Origin: an uncultured Bacteroidales bacterium
GTDB taxonomy: Bacteria > Bacteroidota > Bacteroidia > Bacteroidales > F082
DNA length: 64,000 nt
NCBI GenBank assembly: GCA_900317155.1
Contig: ONFO01000030.1
Coordinates: forward strand, 1-64,000
Reading direction: 5' to 3'
Positions 36,371-44,625 of the stretch are shown in pieces (the stretch's first letter is position 1; each line of letters starts with the position of its first letter). A model generated the notes under the pieces. That model did not search any database, was not told the DNA's origin, and saw only the letters and a program-made list of their open reading frames with translations. The translations under genes were made by a program, and so were the position numbers.

Positions 36371-37321
36371 ATGAGAAAAATATTGACCCTTTTATTATTC
36401 CTTTTGCCGTTGTTCGCTTCGGCCCAACAGCTGATAGCTCATCGCGGCTGCATCAAGGATGGTTATGATTTTTGGCTTTATGTTCCAGAGGATTACGACC
36501 CCAATGAGTATTCGAAACCTCTGATATTGTTTCTACATGGAAGGACATTGTGTGGAGATGACTTGAATATAGTACGTAACTATGGGTGCATCAATGCGGT
36601 TGAACGAGGCGTAGGGATTGATGCTTTGATTGTTGCTCCCCAAGCTCAAGGTGCCTGGAATCCACAGAAATTACACGAGGTTTACGAATGGGTGAAAACG
36701 CATTACAACATCAACACAAGACGGTTCTATGTAATCGGGATGAGCATGGGTGGCTACGGTACTTTGGATTATGCGGCCACTTATCCAAACGAGGTGGCTG
36801 CAGCTATGGCCATGTGTGGTGGAGCTACAGTGAAAACGCTTTGTGGATTGAACGAGGTTCCCTTATGGATTGTTCATGGCACTGCCGATGCTGCTGTTTC
36901 TGTTAACTGCTCACAACGCGTTGTGGATGAAATGTGCGCCTGTGGTGATACGAGTAGACTCATTTTTAGTAAGATGAAAGGCGTTAACCACACCCGATTG
37001 GCACGTGTTTTCTATCTTGATCAGACCTACGATTGGCTTTTTTCGCATTCGTTGAGCGACTCGGCAAGAGTGGCCAATAAATCATACACTGTTACAAATG
37101 TATTGCTGAAAGATGCGTATGATAATTTGGAGAAGAAGACCAACCTGAAGATTATTGACAACAATACAGAGAGCAATAGGAAATACTACACAGTAAAGAA
37201 AGGCGACACCCTTAGCAAGATTGCTGTCGAAAACGAAACCACGGTTTCCATACTTTGCAAACTCAATAAGATGAAGAAAACCGACAAATTAAGGGTCGGA
37301 AGAAAAGTCAGAGTAAAATAA
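36371..37321 (+). CDS. Secreted alpha/beta-hydrolase (esterase) with C-terminal LysM domain
   Basis: 316 aa. A signal peptide (MRKILTLLLFLLPLFASAQQ) precedes an esterase domain with nucleophile Ser in GMSMGGYG, Asp in VHGTADAAV and His in GVNHTRLAR, resembling feruloyl/phospholipase-type esterases. The last ~50 residues form a LysM domain (YTVKKGDTLSKIAVENETTV), which binds peptidoglycan or chitin-like glycans. The fusion suggests an esterase kept at the cell wall, perhaps acting on wall-linked or dietary esters. It is a single-gene unit ending in a strong terminator. Confidence 0.8.
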   Translation: MRKILTLLLFLLPLFASAQQLIAHRGCIKDGYDFWLYVPEDYDPNEYSKPLILFLHGRTLCGDDLNIVRNYGCINAVERGVGIDALIVAPQAQGAWNPQKLHEVYEWVKTHYNINTRRFYVIGMSMGGYGTLDYAATYPNEVAAAMAMCGGATVKTLCGLNEVPLWIVHGTADAAVSVNCSQRVVDEMCACGDTSRLIFSKMKGVNHTRLARVFYLDQTYDWLFSHSLSDSARVANKSYTVTNVLLKDAYDNLEKKTNLKIIDNNTESNRKYYTVKKGDTLSKIAVENETTVSILCKLNKMKKTDKLRVGRKVRVK

Positions 37322-37336
37322 GCGATGCATAGTAGG

Positions 37337-37373
37337 AAAACAGCCCGCCAAACTAGATTTGACGGGCTGTTTT
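37337..37373. terminator. Bidirectional terminator
   Basis: The stem AAAACAGCCCGCCAAA / TTTGACGGGCTGTTTT (one mismatch) with a short loop lies between the convergent ends of the esterase gene (37321) and the sugar transporter gene (37393). Confidence 0.88.
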
Positions 37374-37392
37374 CGCTATGAAAAAAATAAGA

Positions 37393-38694
37393 TTATTCTA
37401 CCGGGATGTCCTTGTTGACGTTCTTCGAACCCCAGAGGGCGTAGAAGAGTAGGAAGGCGAGGCCGATGACGATCACCCAGTAACTCTGGAGGTAACCAAC
37501 ACCACCCAAGCCGTCGACTATGGCGTTCTGGAGCAGAGGCAGGATACCACCGCCGCAAACCAATGCCATGAAGATACCTGAAGCCTTTTCTGTGTACCTG
37601 CCAAGACCTTCAACAGCAAGGTTGAAGATGCCGCCCCACATCACCGAAGTGCAGAGACCGATGCAGACGAGGAAGGCTGCATTAAGTGGGATGTTCACCA
37701 TGCCGAAGCCGTGAGCACCGTTGAAAGCGGGGAACTTGACCATCGTGGAGGGTCCAAACATGGCCAACAGGGTAAGAATGATGCCGATAGCTGACACTAC
37801 TGTAAGCATCGATTTGGCCGACACTTTACTGCCGACGATGCCACCGATCAGACGACCAATGAGCATCAGGAACCAATAAGTGGCTGCCACTGAGCCAGCG
37901 ATGGCTTCGGCGTTGACACCGCTTCCCAACACATTGAGTTCGGGGTTCTGGAGCCATTTGTTCAAAACATTCGGAATGCCCACCTCGACACCGACATAGA
38001 TGAAAATGGCGATGGCGCCGAGCACAAAGTGACGGAAGGCCATTGGACCTTTGCCCTTTTCCACTTGTTTGACGGCGTCTTTATTCTGCTCGTTTTCCGG
38101 AATCTTAGTCATCAGGATGACGATGAAAGCGAAGGCAAAGATGCCCAAAGCGGTGTACATAAGAGGGAAGACGTCGCTAATCTTGGCATCAACGATACTG
38201 GGGATGAGCAAACCCGTAATGATAATGACTGCGGTACCACACAACGAGTTGAAGGAACCTCCAATCTGAATGAGTTGGTTGCCCTTGTTACCGCCACCGC
38301 CCAAACGATTCAACATCGGGTTGACCACAGTGTTGAGCAGGCACATGCTGAAGCCCGCCACGAAAGCGCCGAGGAGATAGACAGCGAAACTGCCAAAGAC
38401 ACCCGATAACGTCTGGATACCGACACCGATGAAGCCTACAATGACAGCGATGAGTGCGGTCTTCTTATAACCTCTCTTTTGGAGCAAGTTGCCAGAAGGA
38501 ATGCCCATCACAGCGTAGGCAATGAAGTTGGCAAACACGCCCAAAGTACCTTGCCAGTTGGGGATGTTGAACTGGTTCTTCAAGATGTCGCCCATGGGGG
38601 AAGCCAGGTTGGTGACGAACGAAATCATTCCGAACAAGAGAATCATCACAATGATCGGGATGGTGTAGTTCTGTTTTTTTAAGGTTGTTTCCAT
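37393..38694 (-). CDS. Glucose/galactose or fucose MFS transporter (FucP/GluP type)
   Basis: 433 aa with 12 predicted membrane helices. The N-terminal segments FVTNLASPMGDILKNQF and GYKKTALIAVIVGF, the GGGGNKGNQLIQIGGSFN region and LCGTAV are typical of the FucP/GluP sugar:proton symporter family. It lies last in a leftward run after galK, a nucleotidyltransferase gene and galM, so galactose or a related hexose is the likely substrate. The 35-bp leader before its start contains AAGATTY heptamers. Confidence 0.88.
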   Translation of the reverse strand: METTLKKQNYTIPIIVMILLFGMISFVTNLASPMGDILKNQFNIPNWQGTLGVFANFIAYAVMGIPSGNLLQKRGYKKTALIAVIVGFIGVGIQTLSGVFGSFAVYLLGAFVAGFSMCLLNTVVNPMLNRLGGGGNKGNQLIQIGGSFNSLCGTAVIIITGLLIPSIVDAKISDVFPLMYTALGIFAFAFIVILMTKIPENEQNKDAVKQVEKGKGPMAFRHFVLGAIAIFIYVGVEVGIPNVLNKWLQNPELNVLGSGVNAEAIAGSVAATYWFLMLIGRLIGGIVGSKVSAKSMLTVVSAIGIILTLLAMFGPSTMVKFPAFNGAHGFGMVNIPLNAAFLVCIGLCTSVMWGGIFNLAVEGLGRYTEKASGIFMALVCGGGILPLLQNAIVDGLGGVGYLQSYWVIVIGLAFLLFYALWGSKNVNKDIPVE

Positions 38695-38699
38695 AGATA

Positions 38700-38738
38700 T
38701 TTGAGATTTAAAGATTTAAGATTCAAGATTTAAAGAAT
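38700..38738 (-). repeat. AAGATTY heptamer leader before the MFS gene
   Basis: Near-tandem units AAGATTT, AAGATTC, AAGATTT fill the gap between the galM stop and the MFS start. Similar leaders occur at 18654, 25525 and 54214. Confidence 0.5.
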
Positions 38739-39785
38739 TGAAAACTTGAAAATGATTGTTTCGTTGTATTCTTCGCCTGAACGCAAGAAGGTGTTGGGGA
38801 AGTTAGGCTTGTTGGGCGAATCAGGGAGGGCTTGGCACTCCAAAGCGACTCCCGAGTAATCCTCATAGATGTGGCCGTTCTTGCCCCTCGGACAGCCTGA
38901 AAGCCAGTTGCCAGTGTACACCTGAACGCCGGGCTGGGTGGTGTAAATCTTCACCATGCGGCCCACGCCCTCATGTGAGAGCTCGGCAGCTAACGTGAGC
39001 TTGTCCTTTGCCACACCGTCGATGACCCAACAGCTATCGTAGCCTTTACCGTTGATGAGGTCGGGGAAAGGCTCTTTGATGTCGCGGCCAATGGGTTTTG
39101 CAATCGTGAAGTCCATTGGAGTATTGGCCACGGATGCCATTTCGCCTGTGGTAATCAGCTCGTTGGTGGCGGGCAGGAAACGCGAGGCGTTCAGTCTCAG
39201 GTTGTGGTCGAGTATATTGCCGTTTCCTTCGCCTTTTAGATTGAAATAGGTATGGTTGGTCAGGTTGACGATAGTGGTGTCCGACGAATAGGCACAGAGG
39301 CGGATGTTCAGCTCGTTCTCATCGTTGAGGGTGTAGTACACCTTCGACACCAGCTCGGCAGGATAACCTGCCTCGCCATCGGCACTGAGGTAGGTGAATA
39401 CCACACTCTCGCCATTAATGCGACTGGCCCATTTCTGGTTGGCGAAGCCGATGCTGCCACCATGGAGGTGATGTTTTCCATCGCCGGTATTGATTTCAAG
39501 CTGGTATTCCTTATCGTCAATCTTGAAGCGGCCGTTGGCAATGCGATTGGCGAAACGCCCAGGCGTTTTGCCTGCACAGGGCCCGTCACCATAGTAATCA
39601 GTGGCATTGGGGTAGCCCAGCACGATGTCGTCCAAGTGGCCGTTGCGGTCTGGTGTGACAATGCTCACAATGCCCGCGCCAATGTCGCTCAACTGCACCT
39701 TCACACCGTTGGCATTGGTCAGTGTGTAGAGCTTGATGTCTTTATTGTCAGGAGTTTTACCCCAGGTTTTTACTTCGATGTTCAT
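38730..39785 (-). CDS. galM: Aldose 1-epimerase (mutarotase)
   Basis: 351 aa. GalM signature residues are His in GDGKHHLHGG and His in NLTNHTYFNL, with the N-terminal SDIGAGIVSIVTPDR and the C-terminal glutamate region GVALECQALPDSPN. It interconverts alpha and beta anomers of galactose/glucose before phosphorylation by GalK. No signal peptide is seen, so it is cytoplasmic. It lies between the nucleotidyltransferase gene and the MFS gene of the same operon. Confidence 0.93.
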   Translation of the reverse strand: MNIEVKTWGKTPDNKDIKLYTLTNANGVKVQLSDIGAGIVSIVTPDRNGHLDDIVLGYPNATDYYGDGPCAGKTPGRFANRIANGRFKIDDKEYQLEINTGDGKHHLHGGSIGFANQKWASRINGESVVFTYLSADGEAGYPAELVSKVYYTLNDENELNIRLCAYSSDTTIVNLTNHTYFNLKGEGNGNILDHNLRLNASRFLPATNELITTGEMASVANTPMDFTIAKPIGRDIKEPFPDLINGKGYDSCWVIDGVAKDKLTLAAELSHEGVGRMVKIYTTQPGVQVYTGNWLSGCPRGKNGHIYEDYSGVALECQALPDSPNKPNFPNTFLRSGEEYNETIIFKFSIL

Positions 39786-39804
39786 TGTTGTTTATTTTGA
39801 CGCG

Positions 39805-39865
39805 GGACACGGGACTACGGGACGCGGGACCAAACCATAGTCTCGTGTCTCGAAGTCTCGTGTCC
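39805..39865. repeat. Post-stop tandem-unit palindrome (copy 4)
   Basis: Arms 39805-39830 and 39840-39865 (26 bp each, 9-nt loop) pair at all but five positions. Each arm is made of near-repeats of ACGGGAC (left) or CTCGTGT (right). On the coding strand it begins 8 nt after the nucleotidyltransferase stop codon. Confidence 0.75.
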
Positions 39866-39873
39866 AAAAAAAC

Positions 39874-40776
39874 TTACCATAAATGTTGGGGATAAACGCC
39901 TTTCTCAATCAACTCGCGGATCTTCCGCATCACCTCGGGCTTGTCTTCTTTATAAGTAACGCCGAACCATGAGGCATTGCTCGACAGCACCTTCAGCTTG
40001 GCCGATCCGTCGTGGATGCTTTGGTTCACCATCAACGGGATGAAGAATTCGGCTTTGATGTTGGTTTGGGCTGGTCCTTTCAGGAACCCGACAAAGCCCT
40101 TCTCGGAATAAGCGAAGAAGTCGGGTGTGAAGCCGAAGAAGTTCATCGAAACGAGTGAATCCATGTCCAGCGGATGCGAGCCCGTCTCGTCGGTGTAGGC
40201 CGCACCACCGTCTTCGGTGTGACCGATGGCCGTGCGTTCGACGATGGTTTGAAGATTGCCTTCCGCGTCTGCAGTGCAGATGCCGCGACTCACCGTGCCG
40301 AAGTCCGACATGGTGTTGCGGAGCTTGTAAGCTACCATGCTGTAGGCGCCTTTCTTGCCTTCACATTCCATGAGATACTTGGCCAAAACCTCATAGGCTT
40401 CCTTGCCATAGAAATCATCGGCGTTGATGGCGGCGAAAGGCTCGTGAATCACATCCTTGGCCATCAAGACGGCGTGGCAAGTGCCCCAAGGTTTGACGCG
40501 CCCTTCAGGGACGCTGAAGCCTTCCGGCAACTTGTCGAGAGACTGATACACATACTCTACGGGGATGCCGAATTTCTCCGTGTTGTTGACTTTCTTGAAG
40601 GCCTCGGCGAAATCCTCGCGGATGACGAAGACCACCTTGCCGAAACCGGCGCGCTTGGCGTCGTAAATGGAATAATCGAGGATGGCTTCGTTGTTAGGGC
40701 CGACGCCGTCCATTTGCTTCAGGGCACCGTAACGCGAGCCCATGCCTGCTGCTAAAACTAATAGTGTTGGTTTCAT
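39874..40776 (-). CDS. Sugar-nucleotidyltransferase-like protein in the galactose operon
   Basis: 300 aa starting MKPTLLVLAAGMGSRYGALK. The N-terminal G-x-G-x-R nucleotide-binding loop, GPNNEAILDYSIYDA and the substrate motif PFAAINADDFYG place it in the NTP-transferase family (nucleotide-sugar pyrophosphorylases). A longer frame to 40896 is rejected because it would run through a repeat element (40821-40948). Its place between galK and galM suggests it activates or transfers sugar-1-phosphates; no galT is in the operon. The nucleotide and sugar are not known. Confidence 0.8.
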   Translation of the reverse strand: MKPTLLVLAAGMGSRYGALKQMDGVGPNNEAILDYSIYDAKRAGFGKVVFVIREDFAEAFKKVNNTEKFGIPVEYVYQSLDKLPEGFSVPEGRVKPWGTCHAVLMAKDVIHEPFAAINADDFYGKEAYEVLAKYLMECEGKKGAYSMVAYKLRNTMSDFGTVSRGICTADAEGNLQTIVERTAIGHTEDGGAAYTDETGSHPLDMDSLVSMNFFGFTPDFFAYSEKGFVGFLKGPAQTNIKAEFFIPLMVNQSIHDGSAKLKVLSSNASWFGVTYKEDKPEVMRKIRELIEKGVYPQHLW

Positions 40777-40820
40777 TATGTTGAATTGTTGTTTGTTGAA
40801 TCGTTTAATTGTTGTTTTGA

Positions 40821-40948
40821 GTTTACCTTCGGGAATGGGGTGCTGTTTAGTTGTTACAAGTGGCGGCAAGAACAATTTGCCAATCTCTAACGGCATTGGC
40901 CGCCGCTATTAACAAAAACCTAAAACTTCCATTCCCCACAGGGGAATC
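40821..40948. repeat. MITE-like structured intergenic element, copy B
   Basis: Same plan as the element at 18697-18823. The right end is CCATTCCCCACAGGGGAATC (40929-40948), the left end is degenerate but keeps TTCGGGAATGG, and an internal stem AGTGGCGGC / GCCGCCGCT (40859-40867, 40899-40907) has a 31-nt loop. It abuts the galK stop codon with no gap, in the same orientation as copy A relative to its upstream gene. Confidence 0.7.
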
Positions 40949-42094
40949 TTATAATCTCCTAGCACCGTCCGAAATCACCACATCATAAACCTTAGGTTCG
41001 TGACCGAATTTGGCGGCAAATTTTTCTTTTGCCGTGACGATGAAGGCATCATACAGGTCTTCTTTCACCAAGTTAATGGTGCAGCCGCCAAAGCCACCAC
41101 CCATCACGCGGGAACCGGTCACGCCACATTCCTTGGCGATGTCATTGAGATAGTCTAATTCCTCGCAGCTCACCTCATAGAGTTTGCTCATGCCGTAATG
41201 CGTGCCGTACATGCGGTTGCCAACGGTTTCATAATCACCTTTTTCCAAGGCGTCGCAGACATCGAGAACACGCTGTTTCTCACCGATGACATATTCCGCG
41301 CGCATGTAATCCTCGGCAGGTATCTCCACATCGATCTCGTTGAGCATGGCCATCGTGGCATCACTCAGATATTTCACTTCAGGATGCTTCTTGGCTATGT
41401 GGGCACAGGCGTTCTCACACGACTCACGTCGACGGTTGTAGGCCGATGATGCCAATTCGTGTTTTACCAAGGTGTCAAGAAGCACGACTTTGTAACCCTT
41501 AGGGTTGAAAGGATAGTACTCAAATTCCATCGTGGCACAGTTGAGGCGCATCAGGTGACCTGCCTTGCCGAAGAGGGAGGCAAATTGGTCCATAATGCCG
41601 CACTTCACGCCAACATAGTTATGCTCCGTTGCCTGACCGATACGAGCAAGTTCAAACTTGTCGATGCCGAGGTTGAGTAACTCGTTGAGGGCAAATGCAA
41701 AAGTGCTTTCCAAGGCTGCCGATGACGACATGCCAGCGCCAATCGGAACATTGCCATAAAACACAGTGTCGAAACCTTGCAGCTTGTATCCACGCTTGAT
41801 GATTTCGCGGCACACTCCAAAAATGTAATTGGCCCAATGCAAATGAGGATGATCTTCCTCGTTCATGCCAAACTCACAATAGTCCTCCTTGTCAATGGAG
41901 TAGGCGCGAACCTTGTTGGTGCCGTTGAGGCGGATGCAGGCGTAGATGCCCGAGTCGATGGCACCCGGAAAAACGAAGCCACCATTGTAGTCAGTGTGTT
42001 CACCGATGAGGTTGATGCGTCCAGGCGATGTGTAAACAACGCCCTCATTACCAAAGCGTTGCTTGAAAAGAGATTTTAATTCTTCGATAGTCAT
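40949..42094 (-). CDS. galK: Galactokinase
   Basis: 381 aa. GHMP kinase hallmarks are PGRINLIGEHTDYNGGFV (galactose-binding signature), the phosphate-binding PIGAGMSSSAALE and the C-terminal MGGGFGGCTINLV. It phosphorylates alpha-D-galactose at C1. It is first in the leftward run galK-nucleotidyltransferase-galM-MFS, and the divergent or upstream neighbour is an AraC-type regulator. The full length is typical of bacterial GalK. Confidence 0.96.
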   Translation of the reverse strand: MTIEELKSLFKQRFGNEGVVYTSPGRINLIGEHTDYNGGFVFPGAIDSGIYACIRLNGTNKVRAYSIDKEDYCEFGMNEEDHPHLHWANYIFGVCREIIKRGYKLQGFDTVFYGNVPIGAGMSSSAALESTFAFALNELLNLGIDKFELARIGQATEHNYVGVKCGIMDQFASLFGKAGHLMRLNCATMEFEYYPFNPKGYKVVLLDTLVKHELASSAYNRRRESCENACAHIAKKHPEVKYLSDATMAMLNEIDVEIPAEDYMRAEYVIGEKQRVLDVCDALEKGDYETVGNRMYGTHYGMSKLYEVSCEELDYLNDIAKECGVTGSRVMGGGFGGCTINLVKEDLYDAFIVTAKEKFAAKFGHEPKVYDVVISDGARRL

Positions 42095-42162
42095 AGTGTA
42101 AGGTTAAATTTGGGCGCAAATTAGGAAAAAAATTGATTGGGTGACTTAGATTTTTGATTTGG

Positions 42163-43278
42163 TCACGATTTTTTCTCCGTCAGGTATTGCGACGGCGTTT
42201 GCCCATACTTTTTCTTGAACGAGCGCAAGAAGGTAGCATAGGAATTGAAGCCCGCCATGACTGAAATATCTTCCAAAGAGTGTTGGTTTTCAGTGCTTTG
42301 ACTATCTAACATGGCTTTGGCTTCCTCCAAACGAAAGTCGTTGATGTAGTCGTAGAAGGTCGTATGAAGCTCATGATTAATATGATTGCTGAGGTACTGT
42401 CGGTTGGTGCCCAAATGCTGGGCCAACTTCTGCAATGTCAGTGTGTTGTCTTGATAATACTTTTTTTCGCTCATAACCTTGTCAATGTCGCAGCCAATCA
42501 AGGGCTTACTTGCTTTGGGTTGAGGCGTGGTAATGGCTGTTTCTTGAGGTTCGTTTTCACTTTCGTCGACTGGGGAGGGAGTGAATACCTGCTGATGTAT
42601 CAGTTTTTGCATGACGTATAAAACAATGCCGATGCAGATGAAACAATAGAGCGTGTCGAAAAGCAGATTGCGCCCGACAGAGGTTTCTGAAAACCACGAC
42701 TGTTGCGACAGGCTTTCAATAGACCATAGCAGTTGGAAAGCAAAATAGAGGACAATTAAAATGTTACCCCAACGCAGGTCGAAATACTCCAGGTCTCCAA
42801 CATTGTCCAGTAACATCCGAGTATGTTTCTTGATGGAACGGACCAAATACACCAGCAAGGCCAACGAAACCGCCAAAGTGTATATTTGCACGACTGCCAA
42901 AACCATGGGACTTCGGCTAATAGCAAACAAGAGCAGGGCTATTAAATAAGGTACTTCCAAAAGCAGAAGCTGATGAATCTTATATCGATTAGGAAAAACC
43001 AATGAGACCGCGAACATCATGTAACCGCCCACGATGATGTAGTCGAAAAGAACCAAAAAGGTGTTGAGGAACTCGGAGTAAGGCTGATGGCGACAAGCTA
43101 ATACCACAAAGTTATTGAAAAAGCAGATGCCATGCAAGATTAAAACAAAAGCAAAAATCCTTTGAAACTGGTAGTTTCGGTGTTTCAAGAGCATGTAAAT
43201 GCTGCATAACGTCAACAAACATTGCGTCATGCCAGATACGAAACAGAGCAGCAATATGTAGAACGAGTCAATGTCCAT
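42163..43278 (-). CDS. Membrane-anchored AraC family transcriptional regulator
   Basis: 371 aa. About seven hydrophobic helices in the first ~220 residues (ILLLCFVSGMTQCLLTLCSI onward) are followed by a linker and an AraC DNA-binding domain with two HTH units (LTLQKLAQHLGTNRQYLSNH and ISVMAGFNSYATFLRSFKKK, ending YGQTPSQYL). Such membrane-bound AraC proteins are common in Bacteroidetes; the signal is unknown. It lies directly upstream of galK in the same direction and may regulate it. Three TTTTACGCA repeats upstream of its promoter are candidate binding sites. The promoter implies a leaderless mRNA. Confidence 0.88.
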   Translation of the reverse strand: MDIDSFYILLLCFVSGMTQCLLTLCSIYMLLKHRNYQFQRIFAFVLILHGICFFNNFVVLACRHQPYSEFLNTFLVLFDYIIVGGYMMFAVSLVFPNRYKIHQLLLLEVPYLIALLLFAISRSPMVLAVVQIYTLAVSLALLVYLVRSIKKHTRMLLDNVGDLEYFDLRWGNILIVLYFAFQLLWSIESLSQQSWFSETSVGRNLLFDTLYCFICIGIVLYVMQKLIHQQVFTPSPVDESENEPQETAITTPQPKASKPLIGCDIDKVMSEKKYYQDNTLTLQKLAQHLGTNRQYLSNHINHELHTTFYDYINDFRLEEAKAMLDSQSTENQHSLEDISVMAGFNSYATFLRSFKKKYGQTPSQYLTEKKS

Positions 43279-43283
43279 GTTGG

Positions 43284-43291
43284 CAAAGGTA
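43284..43291 (-). promoter_or_regulatory. Promoter of the AraC regulator gene, near-leaderless
   Basis: TACCTTTG on the minus strand, with TTTG at 43315-43318 as a possible -33 element (23-nt spacing). It ends 5 nt before the ATG at 43278. Confidence 0.5.
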
Positions 43292-43337
43292 CGGTTTTTC
43301 TCTCCGCTATTTTACAAACCGTGCTATTTACTTGGTT

Positions 43338-43404
43338 TTTTTACGCATCGCAGACTAAAATTTTACGCAATGACGAAATCTGGTTGCTGTTTTTACGCAT
43401 TGCA
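43338..43404. promoter_or_regulatory. Three TTTTACGCA repeats upstream of the AraC gene
   Basis: Copies of the 7-mer TTACGCA start at 43341, 43363 and 43393. The first and third also share the following YGCARAC. They lie in the 227-bp gap between divergent genes and are candidate sites for the AraC protein. Confidence 0.45.
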
Positions 43405-43505
43405 AACCGATTTTTGGGCGAATGAAAGACCGAAGCGGAGAAATATGGTGACATTTGCGAAACGAAAAACAGGCTATAACAAATTACAAACAAACACTAT
43501 TCAAA

Positions 43506-44540
43506 ATGGAACAAAACAAAAATCAAGAAGCTTGGCGTTTGCTTGACGATGCTTCAAAAATCAACGATCCTGCCACAAAGGCGGAAACCGACCACTTGGA
43601 AAGCCTTCTTAAACAAGCCCGAGAAGTTGCCGATGATCCGTATGAAGAAAGTTTCGCTCATGAGCATGAAAATCTGACGAATGTGGTTGCTTGGTCAAAT
43701 CAACGTCACAAGACATGGAGTTGGGCAATCATTGGAGGTGCCTTGCTGGGCGTTTTTTTGCTTTGGTGGCTGACTAATTCGAAAAATGAAGATGTGGATA
43801 AAGAGAAGCAAAAGTTGGAAAAGGTTGAGGCTTGGAGTCAACCTTGCGACACAGTGATTACTTACGAAAACTGCGGAGAGCCGAATTGGGTGGAAATGTA
43901 TAACAGCCCTAACAAATACAAGGCACACAATTTAGCCTATGCAAAAGAAAGGGTAGAGCATCTGAAAAACGACATCGCCAAAGCCGACTCCATGGAGTAT
44001 TATGCCGCACACAAGTCGGAATATGAAAAATCTCTCAAGGAGTGGGAACCAAAATTCGATGAAATCAACAGCATGTCGTACGACAAGCTCAAGGAAATGG
44101 CCGTGAAAGACGCAAAAAACGACATCAAGAAAGTGAAAGGCGGTGCCAACTTCGTACTCACACTGCTCATTATTGTTATTATTCTCATTCCTCTTTATAT
44201 TTGGACTGGTTATCAGCACGGTTATGAGATCACTGCGAGCCGTAGACGTGAAAAAGTACTTTCGTGGATACGCAAAATAGGTTTCGGCATTGCCGGTTTC
44301 TTCTTTGGCGCTGGACTCGTGTTCAAATTCTTCCCCGATGAAACCCCGAGGGAAAGACGTGAAAGAAAAGGTTTCTCCAATGATACGGGAAGAATAGGCA
44401 CAAACTTGCTCTTTAAAGGTCTTCTCATGCTTGCAGGTGCCATTATTTTGGCCTTTGTGTCGATTTTCATTATGTTGGTGGAAGTCATTGCTGGTTTGAA
44501 GCACAAGCTGAGAAATATAAAAACCGTTAGCAAAGCCTAA
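43506..44540 (+). CDS. Membrane protein of unknown function
   Basis: 344 aa from MEQNKNQEAWRLLDD; an upstream in-frame ATG at 43455 is less likely because the region before 43506 is low-complexity leader. Four hydrophobic segments are seen: WAIIGGALLGVFLLWWL (about residue 65), FVLTLLIIVIILIPLYIW (about 215), IGFGIAGFFFGAGLVF and LLMLAGAIILAFVSIFIML. Between the first two lies a Lys/Glu-rich coiled-coil-like region of about 130 aa. No known family is recognised. Its stop is followed in frame by a relic of a T9SS sorting-domain end (44541-44588). Confidence 0.65.
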   Translation: MEQNKNQEAWRLLDDASKINDPATKAETDHLESLLKQAREVADDPYEESFAHEHENLTNVVAWSNQRHKTWSWAIIGGALLGVFLLWWLTNSKNEDVDKEKQKLEKVEAWSQPCDTVITYENCGEPNWVEMYNSPNKYKAHNLAYAKERVEHLKNDIAKADSMEYYAAHKSEYEKSLKEWEPKFDEINSMSYDKLKEMAVKDAKNDIKKVKGGANFVLTLLIIVIILIPLYIWTGYQHGYEITASRRREKVLSWIRKIGFGIAGFFFGAGLVFKFFPDETPRERRERKGFSNDTGRIGTNLLFKGLLMLAGAIILAFVSIFIMLVEVIAGLKHKLRNIKTVSKA

Positions 44541-44588
44541 CCTAATACCTTGTCGAATGGCGTGTATGTGCTTCGCGCGAATGAATAA
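44541..44588 (+). pseudogene. Relic of a T9SS C-terminal sorting domain
   Basis: Directly after the stop of the preceding gene, and in the same frame, 15 codons end in LSNGVYVLRANE and a TAA. This is the canonical last strand of a type A sorting domain. 19 bases (TATGTGCTTCGCGCGAATG) are identical to the end of the M64 peptidase gene near 51330. Nothing upstream supports the rest of a gene. Confidence 0.7.
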
Positions 44589-44625
44589 ACCGATGTCCTG
44601 ATGGGATATAACGAGGAGATGAGAA

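Noticed and set aside
40777-40896. A longer N-terminus for the nucleotidyltransferase
   Set aside because: It is encoded by the repeat element copy B, and the family starts at the KPTLLVLAAGMGSRYG loop.
42140-42175. A terminator between galK and the AraC gene
   Set aside because: The only stem is 5 bp with a long loop, too weak to call.
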